64,000 nucleotides of DNA from Myxococcales bacterium (GTDB taxonomy: Bacteria > Myxococcota > Polyangia > Polyangiales > Polyangiaceae). A program made the translations under genes and the position numbers. The number at the start of each line of letters is the position of its first letter. The stretch's first letter is position 1. The DNA is taken from NCBI GenBank assembly GCA_003151595.1, contig PLXW01000017.1, forward strand, positions 1-64,000, in the 5' to 3' direction. This document shows, piece by piece, positions 1 to 7,949 of this stretch. The notes under the pieces were generated by a model. It saw only the letters and a list, made by a program, of their open reading frames with translations, was not told the origin of the DNA and did not search any database.

Positions 1-2
1 TT

Positions 3-83
3 ACACGAAAATCCGGACAGGCTCTCGCGGAGCGGTATCCGGATCTCGCCGGGCTTCAACAGCCGTTGGACGATCTCGCGTGA
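3..83 (+). CDS. C-terminal end of an unidentified protein (partial)
   Basis: The reading frame that is open from the left edge ends at TGA 81-83 and would encode about 26 residues ending in QQPLDDLA. The composition (QALAERYPDLAGLQ) looks like a normal helical protein tail, not out-of-frame GC-rich translation, but it is too short to recognise. The other frames through here read as low-quality Ser/Pro/Arg sequence. If real, it is the 3' end of a gene lying mostly outside the window and codirectional with the P450 that follows 97 bp later. Confidence is low. Confidence 0.3.
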   Translation, partial: TRKSGQALAERYPDLAGLQQPLDDLA

Positions 84-180
84 GCCTCGCAGCGCAAGCT
101 CCCCGCCCCTCGACCTTCCTCCCTCCACGAGGGAAGATGCTCTCCCCTCCCAACTCGCCGCCACGGAGACGCACCCGCCG

Positions 181-1608
181 ATGACCGCGACCCCCGCCAC
201 TTCCCCTCTCGCCTCCGCCGCCTCCCCCGTCCCCGGCCCCTCCGGCCGCTTCGGCATCCGCAACCTCGCCCGCTTCGCGACCAACCAGCTCGGCTTCCTC
301 CGCGAGCTCGCCGAGAAGCACGGCGACGTGGTGCACATCCGCATGCTCGGCGGCCGATGGTTCCTCATCAGCAACCCCGAGGACATCGAGGCTCTCCTCG
401 TCACCAACGCGAAGATCATGGGGCGCGACGACTACAGCGACGTGCTCTCCCGCGCGCTCGGCATGGGGCTGCTCACGAGCGAAGGCGAGCTCTGGAAGCG
501 GCAGCGGCGCTTGATGTCGCAGGCGTTCGTACCGAAGCGAATCCAGACCTACGCCGACGCGATGGTGCGCGTGACGGAAGACGCGCTTCGCCCGTGGCGT
601 CACGGCACCGAGGTGAACCTGCACGGCGAGATGTCGCGCGTGACGATGGAGGTCGTGGCGGCGGTGCTCTTCGGCGCGAGCATCAGCCCGGCCGACGGCG
701 AGACCGTCCGGAGCTCGATGGAGGTGGTGAACGAGTTCTTCGCCAACAGCCCCGAGGCCATCTTCAAGATCGCGGAGTGGATCCCGACGCCGCGCAACGT
801 GCGCATGCGGCGCGCGGTCGCGAAGATCGACGCGCTCATCTACCGCATCATCGGCGCGCGTCGCGCGAGCGGCGAAGCGCGCGACGATCTGCTGGGGACG
901 CTGCTCGCCGCGCAAGACGACGACGGCGCGAAGATGGACGACAAGCAGCTCCGCGACGAAGCGGTCACGCTCTTCCTCGCCGGCCACGAGACGACGGCGC
1001 TCGCACTGGCGCACACGCTGTTCCTCCTGAGCATGCACCCCGAGGTCGAGCGAAAGCTGCACGCGGAGATCGTCGCGGTGCTCGGCGATCGCGCGCCGAC
1101 TGCGGCCGACGTGAAGACGCTCGTGTACACCGAGCGCGTCGTGAAGGAATCGATGCGCCTCTACCCGCCGGCGTGGACGACCGGACGCGAAGCGCTCGAA
1201 GACGTGACGGTGCGCGGGCATCGCATCCCGAAGGGCGCGCAGATTCTCCTCAGCCAGTGGGTCGTGCATCGCGACGCGCGCTGGTTCCCGAACCCCGAGG
1301 GGTTCGATCCGGATCGCTGGCTCCCCGAGCGCGCTCGCACCCTGCCGCGCTTCGCGTACTTCCCCTTCGGCGGCGGGCCGCGCGTGTGCATCGGGAATCA
1401 CTTCGCGATGATGGAGGCGACGCTGATCCTCGTGCTGATCGTGCGGCGCTGGCAGGTCGATCTCGTCGCGGGGCAACGCCTCGAGCTGAAGCCGTCGGTG
1501 ACGCTGCGGCAGAAGGGGCCGGGGCTGCGCGTGCGGCTGACGGAGCGGGCGGCGAAGCGGGTGGAGGTGGAGAGCGTCAACGGGGCGGGCGTTCACGCGC
1601 GCGCGTAG
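181..1608 (+). CDS. Cytochrome P450
   Basis: A haem-thiolate monooxygenase of 475 residues, within the usual 400-500 range of bacterial P450s. All hallmark motifs are present: the I-helix oxygen-activation motif AGHETT at residues 267-272, the K-helix ExxR (E323, R326, KESMRLYPP), and the haem-binding loop FPFGGGPRVCIG with the axial cysteine at C403. The N-terminus has no membrane anchor, so it should be soluble and need separate redox partners; no ferredoxin or reductase lies next to it. The general layout, including the KESMRLYPPAW stretch, is like the CYP102-haem-domain/CYP4-like class that hydroxylates fatty acids or other hydrophobic substrates, but the substrate cannot be read from the sequence. 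Its 3' end overlaps the convergent endonuclease/phosphatase-family gene by 16 bp. Confidence 0.95.
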   Translation: MTATPATSPLASAASPVPGPSGRFGIRNLARFATNQLGFLRELAEKHGDVVHIRMLGGRWFLISNPEDIEALLVTNAKIMGRDDYSDVLSRALGMGLLTSEGELWKRQRRLMSQAFVPKRIQTYADAMVRVTEDALRPWRHGTEVNLHGEMSRVTMEVVAAVLFGASISPADGETVRSSMEVVNEFFANSPEAIFKIAEWIPTPRNVRMRRAVAKIDALIYRIIGARRASGEARDDLLGTLLAAQDDDGAKMDDKQLRDEAVTLFLAGHETTALALAHTLFLLSMHPEVERKLHAEIVAVLGDRAPTAADVKTLVYTERVVKESMRLYPPAWTTGREALEDVTVRGHRIPKGAQILLSQWVVHRDARWFPNPEGFDPDRWLPERARTLPRFAYFPFGGGPRVCIGNHFAMMEATLILVLIVRRWQVDLVAGQRLELKPSVTLRQKGPGLRVRLTERAAKRVEVESVNGAGVHARA

Positions 1609-2330
1609 ACGTCCGCGACGATCGCCGAGTGGTCGGAGAAATCGGCGCGCACGGCGCGTAGTCCTTCGAAGGCCATGTCCGACGACAACAAGATCCAGTC
1701 GATGGCGAGCGTGGGGAATCGATTCGGAAACGTCTTCAACGCCTCGCCGCGGCACACGCCGAGCGCGTCGGCGAGCACGGCGACCGTCTCGTCGTGATCC
1801 TTGCGGGCGAAGAGCGCGCTCGCCGACATCGCGTTGAGATCACCGGCAACGATGCGCGGGATGGAGGCCGGCCCCACGGCCCGCGCGAGCGCCGCGATCT
1901 GACGTCGTCGCGCGCGCGGCGAGAACGGATCGAGGTGCAGCGCGATGAATTCGACCGCAGGCCCGAGCCCCGCCGACGCCGGCGGCGACACGACGACGCG
2001 CACGTAGCCTTTGTCGTCCAGCCAGCGCGCGGAGAGCCGGCCTTCGCTCGCGTCCAGGAAGGGCGCGCGACCGAGGACGCCGATGCCCCGCATGCCCGAG
2101 CGCGAGTGGCGCCCGAGCGCGCGATGCATCGTGCGGCCGGGAGGAGAGTCGCCGTCGGAGCGATCGTCCCCTTCGTGCTCGAGCTCCTGCAGCGCCACGA
2201 CGTCCGCGTCGAGCTCGCTCAGGAGCTGGTCCAGGCGCTCGCCGCGCACACGCCCGCGGCGACTCGTTGGGCGCAGGCGGCACACGTTGAGGCTCACGAT
2301 CCGGAAGACCTCGTCGCGACGCTTCGGCAT
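1593..2330 (-). CDS. Endonuclease/exonuclease/phosphatase family protein
   Basis: A 245-residue metal-dependent phosphoesterase of the EEP (DNase I-like) superfamily. Visible motifs are the N-terminal RIVSLNVCRL strand, the metal-binding VVALQELEHE, the GDLNAMSAS motif with its catalytic Asp-Asn, the DWILLSSD strand and the terminal FSDHSAIVADV carrying the Ser-Asp-His active-site triad. The superfamily includes DNA nucleases, inositol-phosphate and sphingolipid phosphatases; the sequence alone does not say which substrate is used. There is no signal peptide, so it is likely cytoplasmic. It starts 38 bp downstream of the thioesterase gene on the same strand and may be cotranscribed with it. 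Confidence 0.85.
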   Translation of the reverse strand: MPKRRDEVFRIVSLNVCRLRPTSRRGRVRGERLDQLLSELDADVVALQELEHEGDDRSDGDSPPGRTMHRALGRHSRSGMRGIGVLGRAPFLDASEGRLSARWLDDKGYVRVVVSPPASAGLGPAVEFIALHLDPFSPRARRRQIAALARAVGPASIPRIVAGDLNAMSASALFARKDHDETVAVLADALGVCRGEALKTFPNRFPTLAIDWILLSSDMAFEGLRAVRADFSDHSAIVADVYARA

Positions 2331-2368
2331 GCACTGTCGACGTCGAGGCGCGCCGCGCTATTCCGCGC

Positions 2369-2827
2369 TCACCCCTCGACCGCCACCTTCCGTCCCGCCA
2401 GCTCTGCATCCGGCTCCAGACAAATCAGCCGCACTCTCCCCATCGCCAGCGGCCGCGCGCTCTCGTCCACGACCGTCGCCTCCCACACCTGCGTGCGTTT
2501 CCCGCGCGACAGCGGGCGCGCGGTCACGCGAAGCACCCCGCCGCGCGCCGCGCGCAGGAACGTGGTCGAGTTCTCGAGGCCGACCGCCGTGCGCCCGTAC
2601 GTCAGCGCGTCGAGCGCCGCGCCCACCGAGCACACCGTCTCGATGATCCCGGCGTGTACGCCGCCGTGCACGATCCCGTACGGCTGCGAGTGGTTCTCGC
2701 CGATCGTCAGCTCGGCGACGACCTCGCTGCGCGTGGCGCGCACGAAGCGCAAGCCCATGGCGGTGTTGAAGCCGCCGCGGGTCGCGTTCATTTCCTCGGC
2801 GTAGTCCTGGTCGGGCGTTTCCGTCAT
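2369..2827 (-). CDS. PaaI-type hotdog-fold thioesterase
   Basis: A 152-residue single-domain hotdog protein, typical of the PaaI/4HBT acyl-CoA thioesterases. The core motif YGIVHGGVHAGIIETV holds the HGG turn of the family, followed by a helix that in these enzymes carries an acidic catalytic residue (here E in IIET). The N-terminal segment with GFNTAMGLRFV and the beta strand DVLRVTARPLSRGKRTQVWEA-type region fit the fold. Such enzymes hydrolyse phenylacetyl-, hydroxybenzoyl- or other acyl-CoAs in the cytoplasm; substrate is not predictable here. The ATG at 2827 is chosen because nothing sensible extends upstream of it. Confidence 0.85.
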   Translation of the reverse strand: MTETPDQDYAEEMNATRGGFNTAMGLRFVRATRSEVVAELTIGENHSQPYGIVHGGVHAGIIETVCSVGAALDALTYGRTAVGLENSTTFLRAARGGVLRVTARPLSRGKRTQVWEATVVDESARPLAMGRVRLICLEPDAELAGRKVAVEG

Positions 2828-2836
2828 CCGCTTGGT

Positions 2837-3166
2837 CTACCGCGCCCGCGCGCGGCGCACGAGACGCAGCGTCCCCTTCTCGCCGCCGCACCAGAACTCG
2901 CCGTCGCGCGTCGCCTCGACGCCGGCGATGCTCTTCACGGGGACAAGGAGCGCCTCTTCGACAGAGCCGTCCGCGCCCAGACGACGGAGCTCGCACGGCT
3001 TGCCGTCCTCGCTCGCGCCATGCCAGAGCGCGCCGTCGATGCACGAGACGCCCGTGACGAAGCGATCGGACGTCATGGTCTTCACGACCTCGCCCGTCTT
3101 CGCGTCGACCTTGTGGATGCGCGACTCCCGGAACTGCCCGATGAAGAGGTAACCGTCGGCCCACGC
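2837..3166 (-). pseudogene. C-terminal remnant of a beta-propeller protein
   Basis: About 110 residues of propeller-like sequence (…ADGYLFIGQFRESRIHKV, then GVSCIDGALWHGASEDGKP and SIAGVEATRDGEFWCGGEKG) ending in a normal stop. The repeats resemble those of glutamine-cyclotransferase or SMP-30-like beta-propellers, proteins normally of 250-350 residues. The similarity-like pattern stops abruptly near 3166; past that point the frame reads as noise, and plus-strand coding-like sequence begins. The only in-frame start candidate (GTG at 3085) lies inside a repeat, so the gene is most simply a truncated remnant. It could still be expressed as a short domain, but a single partial propeller would not be expected to fold. 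Confidence 0.55.
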
Positions 3167-3294
3167 CCTACAAGGGGCTCGTCCTGGTGAACCCCGCGGG
3201 CGTGCCCGATCCGCGCAGTCGAATCGCCACCGTGCAAGAGGACGGCAAGAAGACGATCCAGCTCGGCGACGGGCCGGCGCGCGACTGCGAGTGA
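3166..3294 (+). pseudogene. C-terminal fragment of an unidentified gene
   Basis: The plus strand from about 3166 reads PYKGLVLVNPAGVPD, then RIATVQEDGKKTIQLGDG and ends with TGA at 3292-3294. This is plausible protein with a beta-rich secretory look, but it has no start codon and no upstream extension, because the sequence to its left is the minus-strand propeller remnant. The two fragments abut tail to tail in opposite reading senses, which looks like the scar of a deletion or inversion joining two genes. The parent gene is not recognised. Confidence 0.4.
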
Positions 3295-3306
3295 GCGGCT
3301 AGCGCG

Positions 3307-3906
3307 TCAGCGAAACGCCCCATCGCGGAACACCGACGCGAGCCCGCTCACCAGCGCCTTCCGCTTCGCCACCGACGTCTTCACTTGCCCGCCGACCACG
3401 AGCGACGCGAACCCGTGCACCAGCGACCACGCGGCGAGCGTCGCCTCGGCCGGCTTGACCCCCGGGCGCAACATGCCCGCGCTCTGCGCCGACGCGATCG
3501 TGTCTTCGAGGACCTTGTAGCTCGCGCGCGCCGAAGCCGTGAGCTCGGGTGAGGCGTTCTCCAGCGGGCGCGTGAACATGAGCCGGAAGTGCTCCGGCTT
3601 CTGCCCGGCGAAGCGGACGTACGCCTCGCCGATGTGCTCGATGCGCGCGCGCGGGTCGTCGAGGTGCGGCGCGGCGGCGCGCTCGGTCATGTCGCGCAGC
3701 GTGGAGAAGCCGTCGGCGGCGATGGCGTCGAGGAGCGCCCAGCGATCGGCGAAGTGCCGGTACGGCGCGTTGTGCGTGACCCCGGCGGCGCGCGCCAGCT
3801 CGCGCATCGTGAAGTCGAAGCGACCGCGCTCGGCGAAGAGCCGAATGGCCGCGTCGAGGAGCTCCTGCCGCAGGTTGCCGTGGTGGTAGGCGCGCGCTTC
3901 GGGCAT
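3307..3906 (-). CDS. TetR-family transcriptional repressor with WHG-type C-terminal domain
   Basis: A 199-residue one-component regulator. The N-terminal helix-turn-helix spans roughly residues 8-55 and includes RELARAAGVTHNAPYRHF, the classic TetR recognition-helix region; the C-terminal ligand domain (about 80-195) resembles the WHG-type TetR C-terminal family. It is transcribed divergently from the FAD oxidoreductase at 4010, and two almost identical inverted repeats lie between the two starts (see the operator entries). That layout points to autoregulation and control of the neighbouring oxidoreductase, probably relieved by a hydrophobic ligand. The ATG at 3906 is the natural start just inside the first operator. 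Confidence 0.9.
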   Translation of the reverse strand: MPEARAYHHGNLRQELLDAAIRLFAERGRFDFTMRELARAAGVTHNAPYRHFADRWALLDAIAADGFSTLRDMTERAAAPHLDDPRARIEHIGEAYVRFAGQKPEHFRLMFTRPLENASPELTASARASYKVLEDTIASAQSAGMLRPGVKPAEATLAAWSLVHGFASLVVGGQVKTSVAKRKALVSGLASVFRDGAFR

Positions 3907-3926
3907 CGACGCGAAACCTTAGCACG

Positions 3927-3945
3927 ATGTGGACAGGCGCCACAT
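3927..3945. promoter_or_regulatory. TetR operator 1 (inverted repeat)
   Basis: ATGTGG-N7-CCACAT, a perfect 6+6 inverted repeat of 19 bp, located 21 bp upstream of the TetR start codon. Its spacer is ACAGGCG. It matches the second copy at 3980-3998 in both arms and spacer length, with centres 53 bp apart, about five DNA turns. This is the expected size and arrangement of a TetR operator; assignment to this regulator is inference from position. Confidence 0.75.
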
Positions 3946-3979
3946 TTCACCTTGCGCGGAGGCGGGCCGCGCCGTACGT

Positions 3980-3998
3980 ATGTGGACACGAGCCACAT
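3980..3998. promoter_or_regulatory. TetR operator 2 (inverted repeat)
   Basis: Second copy of ATGTGG-N7-CCACAT, spacer ACACGAG, ending 11 bp before the oxidoreductase ATG and directly abutting its ribosome-binding site. A repressor bound here would block both transcription and access near the start region. Same arms as operator 1. Confidence 0.75.
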
Positions 3999-4009
3999 GG
4001 GAGGGATCG

Positions 4010-5689
4010 ATGACGAGCGCCACGACCGCGAGTGAAGTCCCCGTAGCGAAAGTGGAGCGCCGCCGCGCCCACGCCGCGATCCCCGAGTCGGTCGATGTCG
4101 CCATCATCGGCGCCGGTCTGGGCGGGCTCACGGCCGGCGCGTACCTCGCGCGGCAGGGGCTCACTGTCGCCGTCTTCGAGCAGCACTACGTGGCCGGCGG
4201 CTGCGCCACGCACTTCGAGCGCGGGCCGAAGCGCGCGCGGTATCGCTTCGACGTGGGGCTCCACTATATCGGCGACTGCGGCCCCGACGGCGCCATCCCG
4301 CGCATGCTCCGCGGCGTCGGCGTCGAGCTGGAGTACGCGGAGCTCGATCGCGACGGGTTCGACACGCTCCTCTTTCCCGATCTGGAGTTCCGCATTCCGG
4401 TCGGCGTCGAGCGGTACCGCGATCGCCTCGTCGCCACGTTCCCGAACGAGCGACGCGCGATCGACAAGTACGTCAAGGCGCTCGCGGCGGTGATGAAGGC
4501 GAGTCGCCTGCTCGACGCGCGCGACGGCAAGATGTCGCTCAAGGTCGGGCTCGCGCTGGCGATGGACGCGCTCCGCCTCAAGGGGCTCGATGGGAAGACG
4601 ATCGGCCAGGTGCTCGACTCGTGCGGCGTGCGCGATCCGAAGCTGCGCGCCGTGCTCCTCGGGCAGAGCGGCGACTACGGGCTCCCGCCGAGTCAGGTCT
4701 CGGCGTTCCTGCACCTCGGGCTCGCGGGGCACTACTTCCGCGGCGCGTACTACCCGAAGGGGGGCGGGCAGACGATCGCCGATCGACTCGCGGCGACGAT
4801 CGAGGCGGCGGGCGGGAGCGTCCATCTCAGGCGCGGCGTTGAGAAGATCGTGGTCGACGCGAGCTCGCGCGTCACGGGCCTGCGCCTCGAGCCGCACGCC
4901 GGAGAGCCCGCGCGGGAAGTCCGTGCGCGCGTCGTCCTCTCCAACGCCGACCTCTCCTTGACGATGCTCCGCCTCCTCGGCCCCGAGCACCTCGCGGCGT
5001 CGCAGGTCGAGCGCGCGCGGAGCTACAAGACCGCGCACGCGCTCTTCCTCACGTTCCTCGGCGTCGAAGGCGACCTCGCAACGTCGGGGATGCGCGCCAC
5101 GAACTACTGGCAGTTCGACGACTATGACGTGGAAGGGGTCTACCGGATCCCGCAGACCCTCGACGGCTACCGCGCGCGCGGCTCGTACATCACGAGCGCG
5201 TCGCTGAAGGATCCGACGCACGCGAGCTTCCACGCGCCCGCGGGGATCACGAACGTCGAAGTGATGACGCTCGTCCCCGGCGACAGCGCGCTGTGGGGCG
5301 CGAACCACCTGGGCGCCGAGGGGTGGAGCTACCACGACGAGCCGCGGTACCGCGCGCTCAAGGCGTCGCTCGAAGACCAGATGGTCGCGCGCTTCGCGGG
5401 ACTCTTTCCCGACGCCGCGTCGCGGATCGTCTTCCGCGAATCGTCCACGCCGCTCAGCCACGTGCGCTTCACGCGCGCGACCGGCGGCACCGGCTACGGC
5501 ATCGCCGCCACGCCCGATCAGTTCATGAAGAACCGTCCGGGCTACCGCGGTCCGCTCCCCGGCCTGTACCTGTGCGGCGCATCCACGCGCGCCGGGCACG
5601 GGATCGTGGGGGCGATGGCGACCGGGAGGCAGGCTGCGCTTCGGATCGCGAAGGATCTGGGGAGAGAGATCGTCGCGACGGCCCCGTAG
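4010..5689 (+). CDS. FAD-dependent oxidoreductase, phytoene desaturase/retinol saturase family
   Basis: A 559-residue flavoprotein of the CrtI/CrtISO/RetSat type. The Rossmann motif IIGAGLGGLTAGAYLARQG appears near residue 29, followed by FEQHYVAGGCATHFERG, the substrate-side loop of this family. The C-terminal FAD motif GLYLCGASTRAGHGIVGAMATG is also intact. Family members desaturate, isomerise or saturate polyenes such as carotenoids, retinol or related lipids; the GG-C-TH signature fits the retinol-saturase/carotenoid-isomerase branch better than classical phytoene desaturase. The ATG at 4010 is chosen because GGGAGG lies at 3999-4004; an upstream in-frame GTG at 3929 is inside operator 1 and unlikely. 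Probably repressed by the divergent TetR protein. No other carotenoid genes are in view. Confidence 0.88.
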   Translation: MTSATTASEVPVAKVERRRAHAAIPESVDVAIIGAGLGGLTAGAYLARQGLTVAVFEQHYVAGGCATHFERGPKRARYRFDVGLHYIGDCGPDGAIPRMLRGVGVELEYAELDRDGFDTLLFPDLEFRIPVGVERYRDRLVATFPNERRAIDKYVKALAAVMKASRLLDARDGKMSLKVGLALAMDALRLKGLDGKTIGQVLDSCGVRDPKLRAVLLGQSGDYGLPPSQVSAFLHLGLAGHYFRGAYYPKGGGQTIADRLAATIEAAGGSVHLRRGVEKIVVDASSRVTGLRLEPHAGEPAREVRARVVLSNADLSLTMLRLLGPEHLAASQVERARSYKTAHALFLTFLGVEGDLATSGMRATNYWQFDDYDVEGVYRIPQTLDGYRARGSYITSASLKDPTHASFHAPAGITNVEVMTLVPGDSALWGANHLGAEGWSYHDEPRYRALKASLEDQMVARFAGLFPDAASRIVFRESSTPLSHVRFTRATGGTGYGIAATPDQFMKNRPGYRGPLPGLYLCGASTRAGHGIVGAMATGRQAALRIAKDLGREIVATAP

Positions 5690-5692
5690 GCG

Positions 5693-6079
5693 CTACGGCT
5701 CTCGCGCCTTCGCCCGCGCCTCTTCGCCGCTCTTGATCACCGCCGTCTTCAGCGACTGATCGACCCGAAGCCACTCGTCGGCCACGTGCTTCGGAACCGC
5801 GTGCGCTTCGAGCGCTTGGCGGAGCATGTGATGACGGCGATCGAAGTGGCCCGAAAGAATGGGCAAGGCGGCGTGCGCGTCGGGGATCGATTTGCCCTCG
5901 TAGCGACTCGGCCCTCCCAGAAACTTCGCGGTGAACCAGAGCTGACGCTCGATGAGCTGCTCTTTGTCTTTCCCCACGAAGAGGAAGCCCACCATCACGT
6001 CGTCGAAGAGGCGATCGTAGAGCGTGCGTAGCACTGCGCGAATGCCCGCTTCGCCGCCGATGTCGTCGTAGAGCGACAT
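5693..6079 (-). CDS. glbN: Group 1 truncated haemoglobin
   Basis: A 128-residue 2-on-2 globin. MSLYDDIGGEAGIRAVL is the typical N-terminal helix of group 1 truncated globins, WFTAKFLGGPSRYEGKSI is the E-helix/EF region and HAALPILSGHFDRRHHML carries the proximal histidine at its start. Such globins bind O2 or NO and are used in NO detoxification or redox sensing in the cytoplasm. It is the last gene of an esterase-apaG-cyaY-globin run; it starts 7 bp after the cyaY stop, so cotranscription is likely, and pairing haem and iron-sulfur functions is sensible. Confidence 0.9.
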   Translation of the reverse strand: MSLYDDIGGEAGIRAVLRTLYDRLFDDVMVGFLFVGKDKEQLIERQLWFTAKFLGGPSRYEGKSIPDAHAALPILSGHFDRRHHMLRQALEAHAVPKHVADEWLRVDQSLKTAVIKSGEEARAKAREP

Positions 6080-6086
6080 CGCGCGA

Positions 6087-6431
6087 TCATGCGAGCGCGA
6101 CGTCGAGCCCCGACGACTCGCGAACGATGCGCGCGACGGCGCCGAAGAGATCGACCGGCGTGCCGTCGGCGTTCTTCTGCCCCTTGTCGTCGATCCACTT
6201 CTTCGCGGTCTCTTCCCACGCGAAGTGCCACGCGCGCGCGTTCGCCGCGAGCCACATCTGGCGCGTCGGGCGCTGCGTGTTCACCACGCATCGCGCGCCG
6301 CTCTTGAAGGTCAGCGTGAGCACGTCGCCCGAGCGCTCGCAGTCGATGTCCTCGGCGTCCACGTCCTTCAGCGCGTCCTCGATGTGCTTCAACGCATCGT
6401 CGGCGAGGTGCTGGTATGCGTGGTCGTCCAT
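6087..6431 (-). CDS. cyaY: CyaY, bacterial frataxin
   Basis: A 114-residue frataxin homologue. The acidic first helix (DDALKHIEDALKDVDAEDIDCE) is the iron-binding surface; the sheet region follows with TLTFKSGARCVVNTQRPTRQMWLA, containing the conserved N-x-Q-x-P-x-x-Q-x-W signature of frataxins, and then HFAW. CyaY delivers or senses iron and modulates IscS during Fe-S cluster assembly. It sits 13 bp after apaG and 7 bp before the truncated globin on the same strand. Confidence 0.93.
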   Translation of the reverse strand: MDDHAYQHLADDALKHIEDALKDVDAEDIDCERSGDVLTLTFKSGARCVVNTQRPTRQMWLAANARAWHFAWEETAKKWIDDKGQKNADGTPVDLFGAVARIVRESSGLDVALA

Positions 6432-6444
6432 GGGTTCTTGGATG

Positions 6445-6843
6445 TCAGTTCAGCGTGTAAGGGAGCGCGAGAACGAACGGCGCGATCACGGCGTCGAACA
6501 TGGCGCCGTCGGGGCGCTGCATCTGGTAGGTGCCACGCATCTCGCCGCGCGACGTCTGAAGCACGCAGCCGCTGGTGTACTCGAACTCTTCGCCAGGCTT
6601 GAGCGACGGCTGCTGGCCGATGACACCCGGGCCGCGGACCTCTTCGATCTTGCTGTTGCCGTCGGTGATGACCCAGTGGCGCGTCCGCAGCTGCGCGGGC
6701 TGCGACCCCTCGTTCTTGATCTTCACCGTGTACGCGAACACGTAGCGCCTGGCGCTCGGCGCGGACTGGTCGGCGACGTACGCCGACGAGACGGTGACGC
6801 GAATCCCCTGGGTCACGACCGATGAAATGAGGGTGGCGCTCAC
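6445..6843 (-). CDS. apaG: ApaG domain protein
   Basis: A 132-residue immunoglobulin-like ApaG protein. The core is visible as YTVKIKNEGSQPAQLRTRHW, then VRGPGVIGQQPSLKPGEEF and YTSGCVLQTSRGEMRGTYQM, which is the highly conserved glycine-rich and terminal strand region of the family. ApaG is linked to Co/Mg resistance and, in some lineages, nucleotide metabolism; its exact biochemical role is unsettled. Translation starts at a GTG (6843). It is the second gene in the run, 31 bp after the esterase. Confidence 0.92.
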   Translation of the reverse strand: MSATLISSVVTQGIRVTVSSAYVADQSAPSARRYVFAYTVKIKNEGSQPAQLRTRHWVITDGNSKIEEVRGPGVIGQQPSLKPGEEFEYTSGCVLQTSRGEMRGTYQMQRPDGAMFDAVIAPFVLALPYTLN

Positions 6844-6874
6844 GCACCAGCCTTTACACGGGTTCTCGTTTCTT

Positions 6875-7873
6875 TCAACCAGTGCGCAGGATGGGCTGCA
6901 TGTGCGGCCTCAGGAAATCGTGAACTCGACGCCATTTTTCGCGGGCTGGGCCGCGCCACACGAGCACGTCGTACCCGTGGATTTCGCCGGGCGCGATGTG
7001 CAGCTCGCACGTTCCGCCGTGGCGCTCGACCGCGGCCTTGAGGCGGCGCGAGTCCCCCAGCAGCGGGTCGCGCGTGCCGGCGTCGGCGAAGAACGGAGGG
7101 AGCGGGCGGTCGAGCGTTCCGGCGCGCTCGAGCACCAAGAGCGGGCTCGCCATCGGAGCGGCGGTCGTCCCGGCGCGCACGTCGACGCCGACATACGAGG
7201 TCGCGGCGTGCACGACCATGTCCTTCAAGCGCGACGCGAGCTTCGGGTGGCGTTCGTAGTGATCGAGCGACTCGAGATCGAGAAAGCCGTACGTGGACAC
7301 GACCGCGCGCAGCTTCACGTCGGCGTCGAAGAGCTTCTGCAAGAACGGCTCGGGCCGCCGGATCGCCGACGCGACGCCGAGCGCCGTCACCAGATTTCCC
7401 CCGGCCGACTCGCCCGCGATCGCCAGGCGCGTCACGTCGCCGCCGAAGTACGTGCAGTTGTCGCGCACCCAGAGGAGCGCTTCGGTCGCGTCTTCGAGCG
7501 GCGCGGGGAAGAGGTTCTTCGGCCCCTGGCGGTAGTTGATGACGAAGACGAGGTACCCGCGACGCGCGTACGACAGCGCCATCACGCGGTGCGTTTCCTT
7601 GGAGAGCATCGAGAAGCCGCCGCCGTGCACGTAGAGGATGACGGGAAGGGGCTTGGGCGCGCGCGTCGGCATGTAGACGTCGAGCGTGTGCGCGGGGTCG
7701 TTCGTGTCGCGGTAGCGGAGGTCGCGCTGAACGTTGAGGTGGAAGCGCGCCGGGCTCGCGTCGGGGAGCGCGAAGCGCACGCGCGCGAAGGCGTGGGCCG
7801 CGCGATCGACCGCGCGGACGCGGAGATTGATGCGACCGATTCGAAACCGATGGCGCAGGGTGACTTCCGGCAT
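6875..7873 (-). CDS. Alpha/beta-hydrolase, HSL-type carboxylesterase
   Basis: About 332 residues. The oxyanion-hole motif LYVHGGGFSML and the nucleophile elbow IAGESAGGNLV (GxSxG) are those of the hormone-sensitive-lipase esterase family, and the acid and histidine regions appear as FADAGTRDPLLGDSR and EIHGYDVL. It should cleave short- to medium-chain esters in the cytoplasm. The ATG at 7873 (MPEVTLRHRF) is preferred; an in-frame GTG at 7891 would add six residues and neither start has a clear Shine-Dalgarno. First gene of the esterase-apaG-cyaY-globin group, divergent from the amidase. Confidence 0.88.
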   Translation of the reverse strand: MPEVTLRHRFRIGRINLRVRAVDRAAHAFARVRFALPDASPARFHLNVQRDLRYRDTNDPAHTLDVYMPTRAPKPLPVILYVHGGGFSMLSKETHRVMALSYARRGYLVFVINYRQGPKNLFPAPLEDATEALLWVRDNCTYFGGDVTRLAIAGESAGGNLVTALGVASAIRRPEPFLQKLFDADVKLRAVVSTYGFLDLESLDHYERHPKLASRLKDMVVHAATSYVGVDVRAGTTAAPMASPLLVLERAGTLDRPLPPFFADAGTRDPLLGDSRRLKAAVERHGGTCELHIAPGEIHGYDVLVWRGPAREKWRRVHDFLRPHMQPILRTG

Positions 7874-7949
7874 TCGCGTGGAGTGTGTCACTGCTGGCGG
7901 CCGAAATCACGGTCCGCAGGCGCACGAGGGCGAGCTAGGATTCGCACCG

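Noticed and set aside
1..1755. Very long minus-strand open frame (about 580 codons) opposite the P450
   Set aside because: Arg/Ala/His-rich translation with no domain; it mirrors the P450 frame, as usual in GC-rich DNA.
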